64,000 nucleotides of DNA, from the NCBI GenBank assembly GCA_051861545.1, contig JBIMKP010000012.1, positions 44,447 through 108,446 on the forward strand. The letters run 5' to 3'. The translations under genes were made by a program, and so were the position numbers. This stretch comes from CAISCU01 sp051861545 (lineage in GTDB: Bacteria; Bacteroidota; Bacteroidia; UKL13-3). Below, piece by piece: positions 54,736-63,736 of the stretch. The first letter of the stretch is position 1. Every line of letters starts with the position of its first letter. The notes under the pieces are model-generated. The model was given only the letters and a program-made list of their open reading frames with translations, was not told the origin of the DNA and searched no databases.

Positions 54736-57366
54736 ATGAATCAAAAGACTAAGTTTTTAATTTTATTTTGTTTAGGAATATTAATATTTTCTCCTTCAAT
54801 TTTTGCTCAAGAGCTTATTTTAAAGGGAAACATTAAAAACGAAAAAGGAGAAGATATTTCTTTCGTTAATGTTTTCTGCTTAAAAGAAAAGACTGGCACT
54901 CATTCCAATGAAAAAGGTGATTTTGAATTAAAAATAAAACCTGGTCAACACGAGATTAGGTTTCACTCAATTGATTACCAAACTCAAATTGTTCAAGTTG
55001 AAGTAAAGGAAGATTCTAAACAACCTCTTCAAATTATATTAAAGCAACAGGTATATGAATTATCTGAATTTAAAGTAAAGTCAAATCCCAAAAATACTGC
55101 CGATTTTATTATGAGAAAGGCAATTGCATCAGCACCTTATTACAGACGTCAAGTTCTTGCATATCAGGCAAAAGTTTATTTAAAAGGAACAGGTAGAGTT
55201 GATAAAATTCCATTTTTGCTGAAAGGAACTTTAGCAGACCAAAACATCAAAGAAGGTGTTACAATGCTAACAGAAAGTATCAATGAATTGAGCTTTACTC
55301 AACCTTCAACTTACAAAGAAAAAGTTATTTCTTTGAAGAGTTCCTTTAAGTCGAATGAGGGGCCGCAACCCATGTCAATGGTAAGAGGAAATTGGTATTA
55401 TACAGGTTCATCAGAATTGATTTCCCCTTTATCACCTCAAGCATTTTCTGTTTACCAATTCGAATTGTTGGGCACTTTTTATGAAGAGGGTAGGGAAGTA
55501 AATAAAATTAAAATTACTCCTAAACGAAAAGGAAGGGATTTATATAAAGGTACAATTTTTATTATTGATGGACTTTGGTGTTTACATTCTGTTGATGTTA
55601 GTTATCAATCTAATTCTTTAGATGTTTCAACTAAAATTAGATTTGAACCAATTAATGGATTTAATTTTGTTTGGTTACCTCAAACATACGATTTTCAGAT
55701 TAGTGGCTCTTTTTTTGGAGTTTCAGGCTCATTTAGGTATTTAGCTTCTATCTCCAATTATAAAATTAAAATCAATCCTAATTTAGACCATTCTTATTTT
55801 GTTGGACAAAGTTTAAAAGGAAATGTAAAAGATTTAAATCCTGAAGTTCAAGAATTTAAGCCAGTTCCTGTAAAGCCAAGTAAACGACAAAAGGAAATTG
55901 AGCAACTAATGCAAAAAGAGAATCTTTCTAAATTTGAGATGCTCAAATTAACAAGTAAAATTAAAGCCGAATCCGACTTGTTAAAAAATAATCCCAATAT
56001 TATTGATAGCAGTGAAATGCTTATTGATTCATTGGCTGAAAAAAGAGATTCAAGTTTTTGGAACGAAAATAGACCAATAGTTTTATTAGAATCTGAAGTA
56101 AAAAGTTATAACAATTTTGCAGGTAAGAAAAGCGATTCTTTGAAAGTAAAATCACGTTTTGATTTAACAAATTTTCTCATTAATGGAGATTCTATTTTAA
56201 GTAAAAATAAAAAGTTCTACTTTTTATTTAACTCACCAATTAATGGAATAAACCTTAATGCTATTGATGCATGGGCTTATAAACTTAAGTTTGCTTTTGG
56301 AAATAATAGGCTTGATCAAAAAAATATTTCAATAAAAAATCAACTGGTTTTTCCTTTTGAAAGGAAGGCTTTTTATGGAAATATCTTAGTAGATTATTGT
56401 CAGAAACCATTCTCATTCCGTCATTTTAAATTAGAGGCAGGAAGTTTAATTTCTGATTTTAACCCAAACGGTGCCGGTCCATTTGTAGATGCATTTTATT
56501 TGTTGTTTTATAAAAGAAACATGGTTAAAATGTTTCAAGATGATTATCTTAAATTTACTTATTCCGAAACAATTTATCGTGGATTAAATATTGAAACTAA
56601 TTTACTGTTTTCAGACCGAAATGCATTAGAAATTAACCCAAGATTAAAATCTAATATTGGTTTCAATTCAGAGTATACTTTAAATCAGCCTGATTTAGAA
56701 ACCAAGGGACTTCCTGCCGATTTTAGTCCGAATACATCTTTGTCTTTTAATGTACTAATTAGTTATAAGCCAGCTCAGTATTATAGAATAAAATCTGGGT
56801 CAAGAATCGAATACTTTAATTCTAAACCATTGTATTCATTAAAATTTACTAAGGCTATTCCTTCAATTTTTGGTGCTACTAATGATTTTACAAAGCTTGA
56901 ATTTGCAATTAGTCAAAATTCAAAACCATTACATTGGTTGGGTTTGAATTATAGAATTAAATTTGGAAAAATGTTAAGTACTAGAAACATTTATTTTCCT
57001 GACTATTTTATGCATGCAGGCAATAATTCTTGGATATTACTTGAAAATTTAAATGATAGATTTATGAACTTGGGTTATTATGAATATTCAAATAAGTCGA
57101 GTTATTTTTCTGCCCAAATGAATTTTACATTAAAACGTTTTTTACTTTTAAGATTACCTATTTTAAATCTTACAAAAATTAAGGAGAACATTTATTTTAA
57201 TATTATTCAAATACCAGAAAGAGATGTTTACTACGAATTAGGATATGGTTTAAGTAATATTTCTCGAATTATTGATATTGGTGTATTTTCCAATTTTAAG
57301 GCAAATTCATACCAGAGTACTGTTTTAAGATTGAGTTTTGCTATTCCTAGTTTTATAAGAAATTAG
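54736..57366 (+). CDS. DUF5686 family outer-membrane protein with carboxypeptidase-like regulatory domain
   Basis: An 876-residue exported protein. After the signal peptide (ending IFAQ), a CarboxypepD_reg-like domain lies at about 25-105 (LKGNIKNEKGEDISFVNVF, HEIRFHSIDYQTQ). The rest is DUF5686, with alternating beta strands and a C-terminal part that looks like a beta-barrel. The family is confined to Bacteroidota and probably sits in the outer membrane. The function is unknown. The stop codon overlaps that of the convergent M20 gene by 4 bases. Confidence 0.88.
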   Translation: MNQKTKFLILFCLGILIFSPSIFAQELILKGNIKNEKGEDISFVNVFCLKEKTGTHSNEKGDFELKIKPGQHEIRFHSIDYQTQIVQVEVKEDSKQPLQIILKQQVYELSEFKVKSNPKNTADFIMRKAIASAPYYRRQVLAYQAKVYLKGTGRVDKIPFLLKGTLADQNIKEGVTMLTESINELSFTQPSTYKEKVISLKSSFKSNEGPQPMSMVRGNWYYTGSSELISPLSPQAFSVYQFELLGTFYEEGREVNKIKITPKRKGRDLYKGTIFIIDGLWCLHSVDVSYQSNSLDVSTKIRFEPINGFNFVWLPQTYDFQISGSFFGVSGSFRYLASISNYKIKINPNLDHSYFVGQSLKGNVKDLNPEVQEFKPVPVKPSKRQKEIEQLMQKENLSKFEMLKLTSKIKAESDLLKNNPNIIDSSEMLIDSLAEKRDSSFWNENRPIVLLESEVKSYNNFAGKKSDSLKVKSRFDLTNFLINGDSILSKNKKFYFLFNSPINGINLNAIDAWAYKLKFAFGNNRLDQKNISIKNQLVFPFERKAFYGNILVDYCQKPFSFRHFKLEAGSLISDFNPNGAGPFVDAFYLLFYKRNMVKMFQDDYLKFTYSETIYRGLNIETNLLFSDRNALEINPRLKSNIGFNSEYTLNQPDLETKGLPADFSPNTSLSFNVLISYKPAQYYRIKSGSRIEYFNSKPLYSLKFTKAIPSIFGATNDFTKLEFAISQNSKPLHWLGLNYRIKFGKMLSTRNIYFPDYFMHAGNNSWILLENLNDRFMNLGYYEYSNKSSYFSAQMNFTLKRFLLLRLPILNLTKIKENIYFNIIQIPERDVYYELGYGLSNISRIIDIGVFSNFKANSYQSTVLRLSFAIPSFIRN

Positions 57367-58553
57367 TTTTGTAGTTCATTTAAAGCTAACCAAGCCATTA
57401 ATCCTGCCCCAATTTCTAATGCAGATTCATCAATATTAAAAGTTGGAGTATGAACGCCTGAAACAATACCTTTTGATTCATTTCTAGTGCCTAAACGGTA
57501 AAAACTTGCAGGCATAACTTGCGAATAATAAGCAAAATCTTCAGAAGCCATCCAAATATCTAAATCAACTACCTTCTCTGCTCCTAAATAAGCAATTGCG
57601 GCATCCTTTGCTTTTTGAGTGATTATTTCATCATTTTTTAAAAACGGATATCCTTTTCTTATTTCAACATCTATTTCTATAGAATTAGCCTTTGCAATTT
57701 CATTGCTAATTCTCTCAATATGTTCATGAGCTTTCTTTCTCCATGCTTCATCTAGGGTTCTAAAAGTTCCTTCCATATAAACTTCTTCAGGGATTACATT
57801 CGTTGCACCATTAGCAATAACTTTTCCAATTGTTAATACAGTTGGAGTTAAGGGATTTGCAAATCTAGAAGTTATAGTTTGTAATGCCGTTATTAGCTGT
57901 GCAGCAACTGGAACGGGGTCTAAGCTTAAATGTGGCATTGCACCATGTCCGCCTTTTCCTTTTACTTTAAAGAATAATTCATCGGAACTTGCCATGTATA
58001 ATCCTTTTCTAAAACCAACAGAACCAACTGGTAAAAATGGCATAACATGCTGACCAAAAATACTGTTTGGTTTAGGATTCTCTAAAGCACCATCGGCAAT
58101 CATTAAACTTGCTCCTCCAGGTAATTTTTCTTCTCCAGGTTGAAAAATTAGTTTGATTGAACCCTCGAATTTATCTTTTAATTGAAATAGAATATTTGCT
58201 GCACCAATTAAACAAGTTGAATGAACATCATGTCCGCATGCGTGCATAACCCCAATATTCTTAGATTTATACGAAACTTCATTTAGTTCAGTAATTGGAA
58301 GTGCATCCATGTCTGCCCTTAATGCAATAATTCTTTTGCTTGGATTTTTTCCTTCAATTAAGGCTGTAAATCCAGTATTGGCTTTGGTTTCGAAATTTTG
58401 AATTCCAATTTTTTTGAGCTCTTCCTTTAAATAAGCAGAAGTTTGATATTCTTCAAACGATAATTCAGGATTAGCATGTAAATACCGTCTTTTGTTAATT
58501 AAATCTTCTTGTAATTGGGAAGCAAGTTTTTTGATTAATTCAATCATTTCCAT
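57363..58553 (-). CDS. M20 family amidohydrolase (N-acyl-amino-acid / hippurate hydrolase type)
   Basis: A 396-residue di-metal hydrolase. DMDALPI and HACGHDVHSTCL contribute metal ligands and the M20D cysteine, QPGEEKLPGG the catalytic Glu, and ASEDFAYYSQVMPASFYRLG the last His/Glu segment. KGKGGHGAMPHLSLDPV is the dimerisation lid region. Cytoplasmic, with no signal peptide. Substrate could be N-acyl amino acids, IAA-amino acid conjugates or hippurate. Confidence 0.92.
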   Translation of the reverse strand: MEMIELIKKLASQLQEDLINKRRYLHANPELSFEEYQTSAYLKEELKKIGIQNFETKANTGFTALIEGKNPSKRIIALRADMDALPITELNEVSYKSKNIGVMHACGHDVHSTCLIGAANILFQLKDKFEGSIKLIFQPGEEKLPGGASLMIADGALENPKPNSIFGQHVMPFLPVGSVGFRKGLYMASSDELFFKVKGKGGHGAMPHLSLDPVPVAAQLITALQTITSRFANPLTPTVLTIGKVIANGATNVIPEEVYMEGTFRTLDEAWRKKAHEHIERISNEIAKANSIEIDVEIRKGYPFLKNDEIITQKAKDAAIAYLGAEKVVDLDIWMASEDFAYYSQVMPASFYRLGTRNESKGIVSGVHTPTFNIDESALEIGAGLMAWLALNELQN

Positions 58554-58578
58554 TACACAATGATAATGAAATTAGAAT

Positions 58579-59520
58579 TTAATCTTCTTCAAATTCTTCT
58601 GATTGAATCTTAACAATTTCTTTTTTGAAAGTTGAATCGGTTCTAAGAAAATTCGCACCATTCCATTTCATTTTCACAATTGATGTTTCATCAATTCCTT
58701 GAGAATCGTTTATTGATTCGTAATTGTTATATTTTAGAAGGAGCGTGTCTTTTGCTCCTAAAGTATCATTCGGAAAAATATATTCTAAACCAACATAGAA
58801 TTCACCACCATCTGCTGTTGCAAAGCTTTTAAGGTGACTCATTAGTTTATTATTTTTTATAAGGAAAAAATTGCTTCCACCTTCATAACCACATGCTTCA
58901 ACACCAGTGCTAACTTCAATAATCCTATCAATTCCTTTTAATCCTAAACTATCAAAAATATTAATCTGACTATAACAAGCATATTCACCGCTTTTTTCAT
59001 CGTTTTCGTTGCTACTATATTGACTTACAGGTTCAAAAAGAATCTCTTTAATCTGCAAACCATTTTCAATAATTTTTAAAGATGCTTGGTATTTTTGAAT
59101 AGGTTTAGGGAGATATGAATTTAATCCAACTAGATAAGTTTTACCAGATTCTTTAACCACACAATTTGCTATTGATTGAGAAGGTATAAATCCATTGAAT
59201 TTTTTTCCGCCTAGTTTAAATGAAACCCTATACCATCTACCTAAAATGCCATGAAAATTCGTTTTAGGAAATTCTAATATTTCAACCAGCCTGAAGCTAT
59301 TATTAAAGTGTTTAGTCTTAAATAGAGGTTTAGAGTCGAATGCTGGTTTTGTATAAACTATTATCTGAGGATAAAATGGAACCAGATTTGAATCAATATA
59401 ATAAAGAGAAGAATACTCTGATTCTGCAAGTGGTTTTCTTTCTACCCAGCTAACTAAAGAGGACAGAAACACTAAAACCAAAACAAGTTGAAATTTATTT
59501 TCCAATAAAGCCTTTTGCAA
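58579..59520 (-). CDS. Exported protein of unknown function, SH3-like region
   Basis: A 313-residue protein with an N-terminal hydrophobic signal or anchor (LVLVLVFLSSLVSW). Residues 40-125 look like a bacterial SH3-like module (RWYRVSFKLGGKKFNGFIPSQSI), followed by a beta-rich domain with a GVEACGYEGGSNFF stretch. I do not recognise the family. Its start overlaps the end of the small membrane protein gene at 59495 by 26 bases. Confidence 0.7.
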   Translation of the reverse strand: MQKALLENKFQLVLVLVFLSSLVSWVERKPLAESEYSSLYYIDSNLVPFYPQIIVYTKPAFDSKPLFKTKHFNNSFRLVEILEFPKTNFHGILGRWYRVSFKLGGKKFNGFIPSQSIANCVVKESGKTYLVGLNSYLPKPIQKYQASLKIIENGLQIKEILFEPVSQYSSNENDEKSGEYACYSQINIFDSLGLKGIDRIIEVSTGVEACGYEGGSNFFLIKNNKLMSHLKSFATADGGEFYVGLEYIFPNDTLGAKDTLLLKYNNYESINDSQGIDETSIVKMKWNGANFLRTDSTFKKEIVKIQSEEFEED

Positions 59521-59680
59521 TGAGATAAGGTATGAAAATGTAGAGAATCAAACCCTTCATTAGAAAAAACATAAATCCCCAAAAACCAAGTTTTTTAATC
59601 CAAGTCATGAATGTTTTTCTTTCCTTATGAGGAATTGGACATTCTAAAGGTTTTTCTATTGTTTTTTCTGTTTGATTCAT
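59495..59680 (-). CDS. Small single-pass membrane protein (61 residues)
   Basis: MNQTEKTIEKPLECPIPHKE is a polar leader with a Cys-Pro pair, followed by TWIKKLGFWGFMFFLMKGLI and a further hydrophobic stretch, making one or two membrane segments. I recall similar small proteins (CPIP...ER.TF..W.KKLG.WGF.FFL.KG) in Bacteroidota, unrelated to any solved function. The 26-base overlap with the downstream gene indicates co-transcription. Confidence 0.65.
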   Translation of the reverse strand: MNQTEKTIEKPLECPIPHKERKTFMTWIKKLGFWGFMFFLMKGLILYIFIPYLIAKGFIGK

Positions 59681-59822
59681 ACGAAAAAGGATTACAAATA
59701 AAAGCTAGTTTTGAATCATAAACAAACAGAATCATAATCTGTTTAAATTTCCTTTTAAAGAAATATAGATCATTTATTTTGAGGATATTATGTTTTATAT
59801 GGATCTTTAAAACCCAAAACAA

Positions 59823-61163
59823 TTATTCTGTTTTACCTTTAAAAGTGTAAATGATGATTTGTTTTAAAGCATTATCTTTAATAATCGCCATTTCATCAGC
59901 TTTATCACTATAGTAAATATCCATTACTTCAGAACCAGTTTTTTCACAATATGATTTTAGTAACTTGTTCATTTGTAGTGTCTTAATTCGTGAATATAGG
60001 TTTTCATTATCAACACAAAATCCATCAAGATTTAATTGTTCATAATTACCCATTTGAACTTGGTTAAGAGTATTTTTTCCTTGGGCATCAAATGTTACAA
60101 ATTGGTTGATTGCTTCTTCTTCAACTGAAACCCTAGTTTTAATAACACTAATTTCTATCCTACTTCCATTGTTTCTAATGATGGGAGGAAGTGGCATTGT
60201 AATTCCGTCATCTTCTGTAAAATGGTGTTTTTTATTGTTTATTAAAGGAAAAGTTTGACGCCAAAACAAAGTTAAAACGCTAGAATTAGGATTCATCCCA
60301 TAGTTACAAACCAATAGCATTGGTTGGTTATCCTTTTTGATAATAGCAGCTACAATAAACGACTGTAAATTGGTATTTATACTAACACTAGCCTCTTTTC
60401 CATATAGTGATTCACCCGTTTTTAATATATTATCAATTAATAATTCTTTGAATAAACTGTATTGTTCGTCGTAAAATGTTAAATGATATGCTAATGATGT
60501 TGGCTCAAATTCGGCATTCGATCCTCTTTTATAAAACAAGTAATATCCTGAATAAGCAGTCATAAAATTCCAATTTCCAGTCGATTTCATGTTTAAAAAC
60601 GGATTAGAACTAGGAATTGGAAAATCAAGTTCAATTAATCCTAAATCATCTTTACTTAATAAATCAGAATCAAATAAATGAAGTTCACCTCTTGGGTCAT
60701 AAACTTCAGCTAAAAAATGATTGTTTGGTGCTAAACTTATTTTTTCAATTAAAGCTTGAGTTAATCCATATTTAGTTAAATCTAACTTTTTTGATGCCCA
60801 CTCTCTACCAATATAATCATATAATTTTAGATGATAAATATTTGCATCTCTGTCGATTACCAAAATATAATTTTTATTGGCGTACATGCTAATTTCGCCA
60901 ACTGCATTCATTTTAAATGTTGCTTTTTTTTGTAAATCTTTGCTGTAATAAAAAAAGTTTTGTTGAACATTACTCAAGTTGTTAGTTCCTGCAACATCTT
61001 CTTTGAATTTATTGAACATCAGAATAAAGCCATATTCTCCTAAATCAAATTGGTCATGACAAAATAATCCCAGTGCTTTAGAATCGAGAACAGTTTTTGT
61101 TTGAGCGAACAAATAGTTTTTTGAGATACTTAACAATAAAATAATGAATATAATTTTACGCAT
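59823..61163 (-). CDS. Exported hypothetical protein, possibly beta-propeller
   Basis: A 446-residue protein with a signal peptide (MRKIIFIILLLSISKNYLFAQ). The mature part is mostly beta with repeated strand-turn units that could form a propeller (YANKNYILVIDRDANIYHLKLY; HFLAEVYDPRGELHLFDSD), but I see no repeat motif clear enough to name. There is no T9SS sorting domain. It is separated by 142 bases from the next minus-strand gene and diverges from the T9SS gene at 61380. Confidence 0.68.
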   Translation of the reverse strand: MRKIIFIILLLSISKNYLFAQTKTVLDSKALGLFCHDQFDLGEYGFILMFNKFKEDVAGTNNLSNVQQNFFYYSKDLQKKATFKMNAVGEISMYANKNYILVIDRDANIYHLKLYDYIGREWASKKLDLTKYGLTQALIEKISLAPNNHFLAEVYDPRGELHLFDSDLLSKDDLGLIELDFPIPSSNPFLNMKSTGNWNFMTAYSGYYLFYKRGSNAEFEPTSLAYHLTFYDEQYSLFKELLIDNILKTGESLYGKEASVSINTNLQSFIVAAIIKKDNQPMLLVCNYGMNPNSSVLTLFWRQTFPLINNKKHHFTEDDGITMPLPPIIRNNGSRIEISVIKTRVSVEEEAINQFVTFDAQGKNTLNQVQMGNYEQLNLDGFCVDNENLYSRIKTLQMNKLLKSYCEKTGSEVMDIYYSDKADEMAIIKDNALKQIIIYTFKGKTE

Positions 61164-61270
61164 AACTACGGGAATTCAGTTTTGTTCAAATTTGTTATAT
61201 TCTGCTAATATTCTGAAATTTAAACGGGGTTCTTTGTTCACAATAGATATTCTTGTGTATTTCAATAGGT

Positions 61271-61311
61271 ACATAAAAGGCATTTTTATTAAAATTAACG
61301 GCCTTTTATGT
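61271..61311. repeat. 11-bp inverted repeat in the divergent intergenic region
   Basis: Perfect arms at 61271-61281 and 61301-61311 enclose 19 bases that can themselves fold (ATTTT/AAAAT). It lies 68 bases upstream of the ATG at 61380 and about 108 upstream of the divergent gene's start. It may be an operator or a leader hairpin; no gene ends here, so a terminator role is less likely. Confidence 0.6.
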
Positions 61312-61379
61312 AATTTAAATATTTTTAAGTAGTAACAAGTGATTCAGAGTTTTATTATTGCAGTATTAACAATATCTAT

Positions 61380-62177
61380 ATGAAAAAAATTCTCCTATCT
61401 ACATTTATTATTTTATCATTTTTTATCCAAACAACTAAAGCTTCATTGCTTGTTGAAACCTTAGACCTTAAATTAAACGCGGCTAATCCAAGTTTAGATT
61501 TAAAATTTGGAAATTTTGCTGCTGGCATATTCCAATTAAACTATTTTGCTGTACCAGGTTCCATTTCTTTTATAGGAAAAGTTTCAACCGAATTCAGCAG
61601 TACAGTTCTTGCTGAACCTATTGGAGGAGGAAATTATGCTCCTATTAGATTATATAACAATACAGATTTTACAAATCTTAATACATATATCAGAAATCCA
61701 ATTTTCTTGCATAACAACAACTTAACTTTTACAAATAATTTTAAAGGTAAAGGTAATCAGTATATTGGAACTAGAATCGTATTTCCAATGTCTAATGATA
61801 CCATGTATGTTTGGTTTTTAATAAATGTAAATTCTGCTGGTGATGAATTAACTGTTCTAAAAGCTGGTTATGATGTCGATGTATTAAACATAAGACCAAT
61901 AACTGGTGGTGATGGTGAAAATAAACCAACAACAGGTATTAATGAGTTTAATTCATTTAACTTCAATCTTTATCCTCAACCTGCAAAAGAATCAATACAA
62001 ATTGAATTAAATGCAGATTTAAAATCATATAGCATTTATGCTTTAAATGGTCAATTAATTGAAGAAAAGTTGAATTCAAATCCAACTATTTCAACTGCAC
62101 ATTTAGAAAAAGGAATTTATATTCTTGAAGTAAACTCAAGTAAAGGTATTATAAGAAGAAAAATGATTATCGAATAA
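61380..62177 (+). CDS. Secreted T9SS type A protein
   Basis: A 265-residue protein with a signal peptide (ending TTKAS), a middle region of about 160 residues that is unrecognised but beta-rich, and a C-terminal T9SS type A sorting domain (NFNLYPQPAKESIQIEL ... HLEKGIYILEV ... RRKMIIE). It should be exported across the outer membrane. The passenger has no motif that suggests a function. A perfect palindromic terminator follows. Confidence 0.85.
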   Translation: MKKILLSTFIILSFFIQTTKASLLVETLDLKLNAANPSLDLKFGNFAAGIFQLNYFAVPGSISFIGKVSTEFSSTVLAEPIGGGNYAPIRLYNNTDFTNLNTYIRNPIFLHNNNLTFTNNFKGKGNQYIGTRIVFPMSNDTMYVWFLINVNSAGDELTVLKAGYDVDVLNIRPITGGDGENKPTTGINEFNSFNFNLYPQPAKESIQIELNADLKSYSIYALNGQLIEEKLNSNPTISTAHLEKGIYILEVNSSKGIIRRKMIIE

Positions 62178-62192
62178 TAGATTCGATTTTCA

Positions 62193-62244
62193 ACCATAAA
62201 AAAGAGGCCGGAATCGCATGCGATTCCGGCCTCTTTTTTATGGT
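62193..62244. terminator. 52-base perfect palindromic bidirectional terminator
   Basis: Arms of 26 bases (62193-62218 and 62219-62244) pair without a mismatch around a GCATGC centre, with A6 and T6 runs at the outer part. It separates the T9SS gene and convergent accC. It is the most GC-rich short stretch in the region. Confidence 0.95.
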
Positions 62245-62254
62245 AATTGTTAAT

Positions 62255-63736
62255 TTATCCTCTTTTTAATTGCCAATTACTTGTTTGTTGTTTCGATTCA
62301 CTCGTTGCTTGTTTAGTACTTTCTTTTTGGAAAAATAAGCTACCAGCCGCATAAGCAGCTGCTTCATGTAATTCTGGATTCGATGATTTTAACATTTCTG
62401 GTTCAAAATACTTTTCAATAAATTTTGTATCAAAATGACCTTCTCTAAAAGCTGGATGTTTCATTACAAATGTTCCAAATGATAAGGTAGTTTCAATTCC
62501 AGTAATTTTATAATCTTCAATTGCTCTAATCATTCTTTCAATGGCTTCCTCTCTCGATTTTCCAAAAGTGATTAATTTGGCAATCATTGGGTCGTATTGA
62601 ATCGGAATTTCCATTCCAGCTTCAAATGAATCATCAACCCTAACTCCATATCCTTGTGGAGTTTTATAGGTTTTTAGTTTACCAATATCTGGAAGGAAAT
62701 TATTCATTGGATCTTCAGCACATACCCTTAATTCAATAGCATGTCCATGAATTTTTAAATCTTCTTGTGTATATCCTAAAGTTTCACCACGAGCCACTCT
62801 TATTTGTTCTTTAACTAAATCTAATCCAACAATTTGTTCGGTAACAGGATGTTCAACTTGAAGACGAGTATTCATTTCTAAAAAGTAAAAATTCAAATCT
62901 TCATCAGCTAAAAATTCAACAGTACCAGCACCAAAATAGTTACAAGCTTTTGCAACATTTACAGCAGCTTCACCCATTTTTTTGCGAATTTCTGGAGTTA
63001 AACAGCTTGAAGGAGCTTCTTCAACTAGTTTTTGGTGACGTCTTTGGATACTGCATTCTCTCTCAAATAAATAAACTACATTTCCGTGCTGGTCTCCTAA
63101 AATCTGAATTTCAATGTGTTTTGGTGAACCTACATATTTTTCAATAAAAACACTGTCATCACTAAATGCACTTAAAGCTTCAGATTGAGCAAGTTTTATT
63201 GATTCTTCAAATTCATCTTCTTTCCAAACAACTCTCATTCCTTTTCCACCGCCACCTGCCGATGCTTTTACCAAAACTGGATAACCAATTTCATCTGCAA
63301 TTTTTTTACCAGCTGCTATATCCTTAAGTGCTTCTTTAGTGCCAGGTACTAATGGAACATTAAAATTAGTTACCGCTTGTTTCGCACTAATTTTATCGCC
63401 CATGGTTTCCATAGATTCTGCTGATGGTCCAATGAAAATCAATCCAGCTGCTTTTACTTTTCTAGCGAAATCTGCGTTTTCACTTAAGAATCCATATCCA
63501 GGGTGAATTGCATCAGCTCCAGTTTGTTTAGCAACTTCAATAATTTTATCACCTAATAAATAACTTTGATTACTAGGAGGCGGACCAATACAAATGGCTT
63601 CATCAGCGTATCGTACATGCAATGCTTTTCTATCGGCTTCACTAAAAACTGCAACTGTTTTTATTCCCATTTCTTTGGCAGTTCTCATTACTCTTAGAGC
63701 AATTTCACCGCGGTTAGCAATAACTATTTTTTTCAT
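62255..63736 (-). CDS. accC: Biotin carboxylase subunit of acetyl-/propionyl-CoA carboxylase
   Basis: A 493-residue ATP-grasp enzyme that carboxylates biotin with bicarbonate. IHPGYGFLSENADFA, VKASAGGGGKGMRVV (ATP loop), ERECSIQRRHQKLVEEAPS, and FLEMNTRLQVEHPVTE (catalytic Glu/Arg/metal) are all intact. A 45-residue C-terminal tail ends NWQLKRG, beyond E. coli AccC (449 residues). Such tails are common in Bacteroidota enzymes that may serve propionyl-CoA as well. No carboxyltransferase or biotin carrier gene is in the window. Confidence 0.95.
   Translation of the reverse strand: MKKIVIANRGEIALRVMRTAKEMGIKTVAVFSEADRKALHVRYADEAICIGPPPSNQSYLLGDKIIEVAKQTGADAIHPGYGFLSENADFARKVKAAGLIFIGPSAESMETMGDKISAKQAVTNFNVPLVPGTKEALKDIAAGKKIADEIGYPVLVKASAGGGGKGMRVVWKEDEFEESIKLAQSEALSAFSDDSVFIEKYVGSPKHIEIQILGDQHGNVVYLFERECSIQRRHQKLVEEAPSSCLTPEIRKKMGEAAVNVAKACNYFGAGTVEFLADEDLNFYFLEMNTRLQVEHPVTEQIVGLDLVKEQIRVARGETLGYTQEDLKIHGHAIELRVCAEDPMNNFLPDIGKLKTYKTPQGYGVRVDDSFEAGMEIPIQYDPMIAKLITFGKSREEAIERMIRAIEDYKITGIETTLSFGTFVMKHPAFREGHFDTKFIEKYFEPEMLKSSNPELHEAAAYAAGSLFFQKESTKQATSESKQQTSNWQLKRG

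Noticed and set aside
59625..59822. 65-codon minus-strand frame overlapping the small membrane protein gene
   Set aside because: Rich in Lys/Asn/Phe as expected of translated AT-rich noncoding DNA, overlapping a better supported gene.
61144..61332. 62-codon plus-strand frame in the divergent intergenic region
   Set aside because: It starts in the opposite gene and spans the inverted repeat; no plausible protein features.
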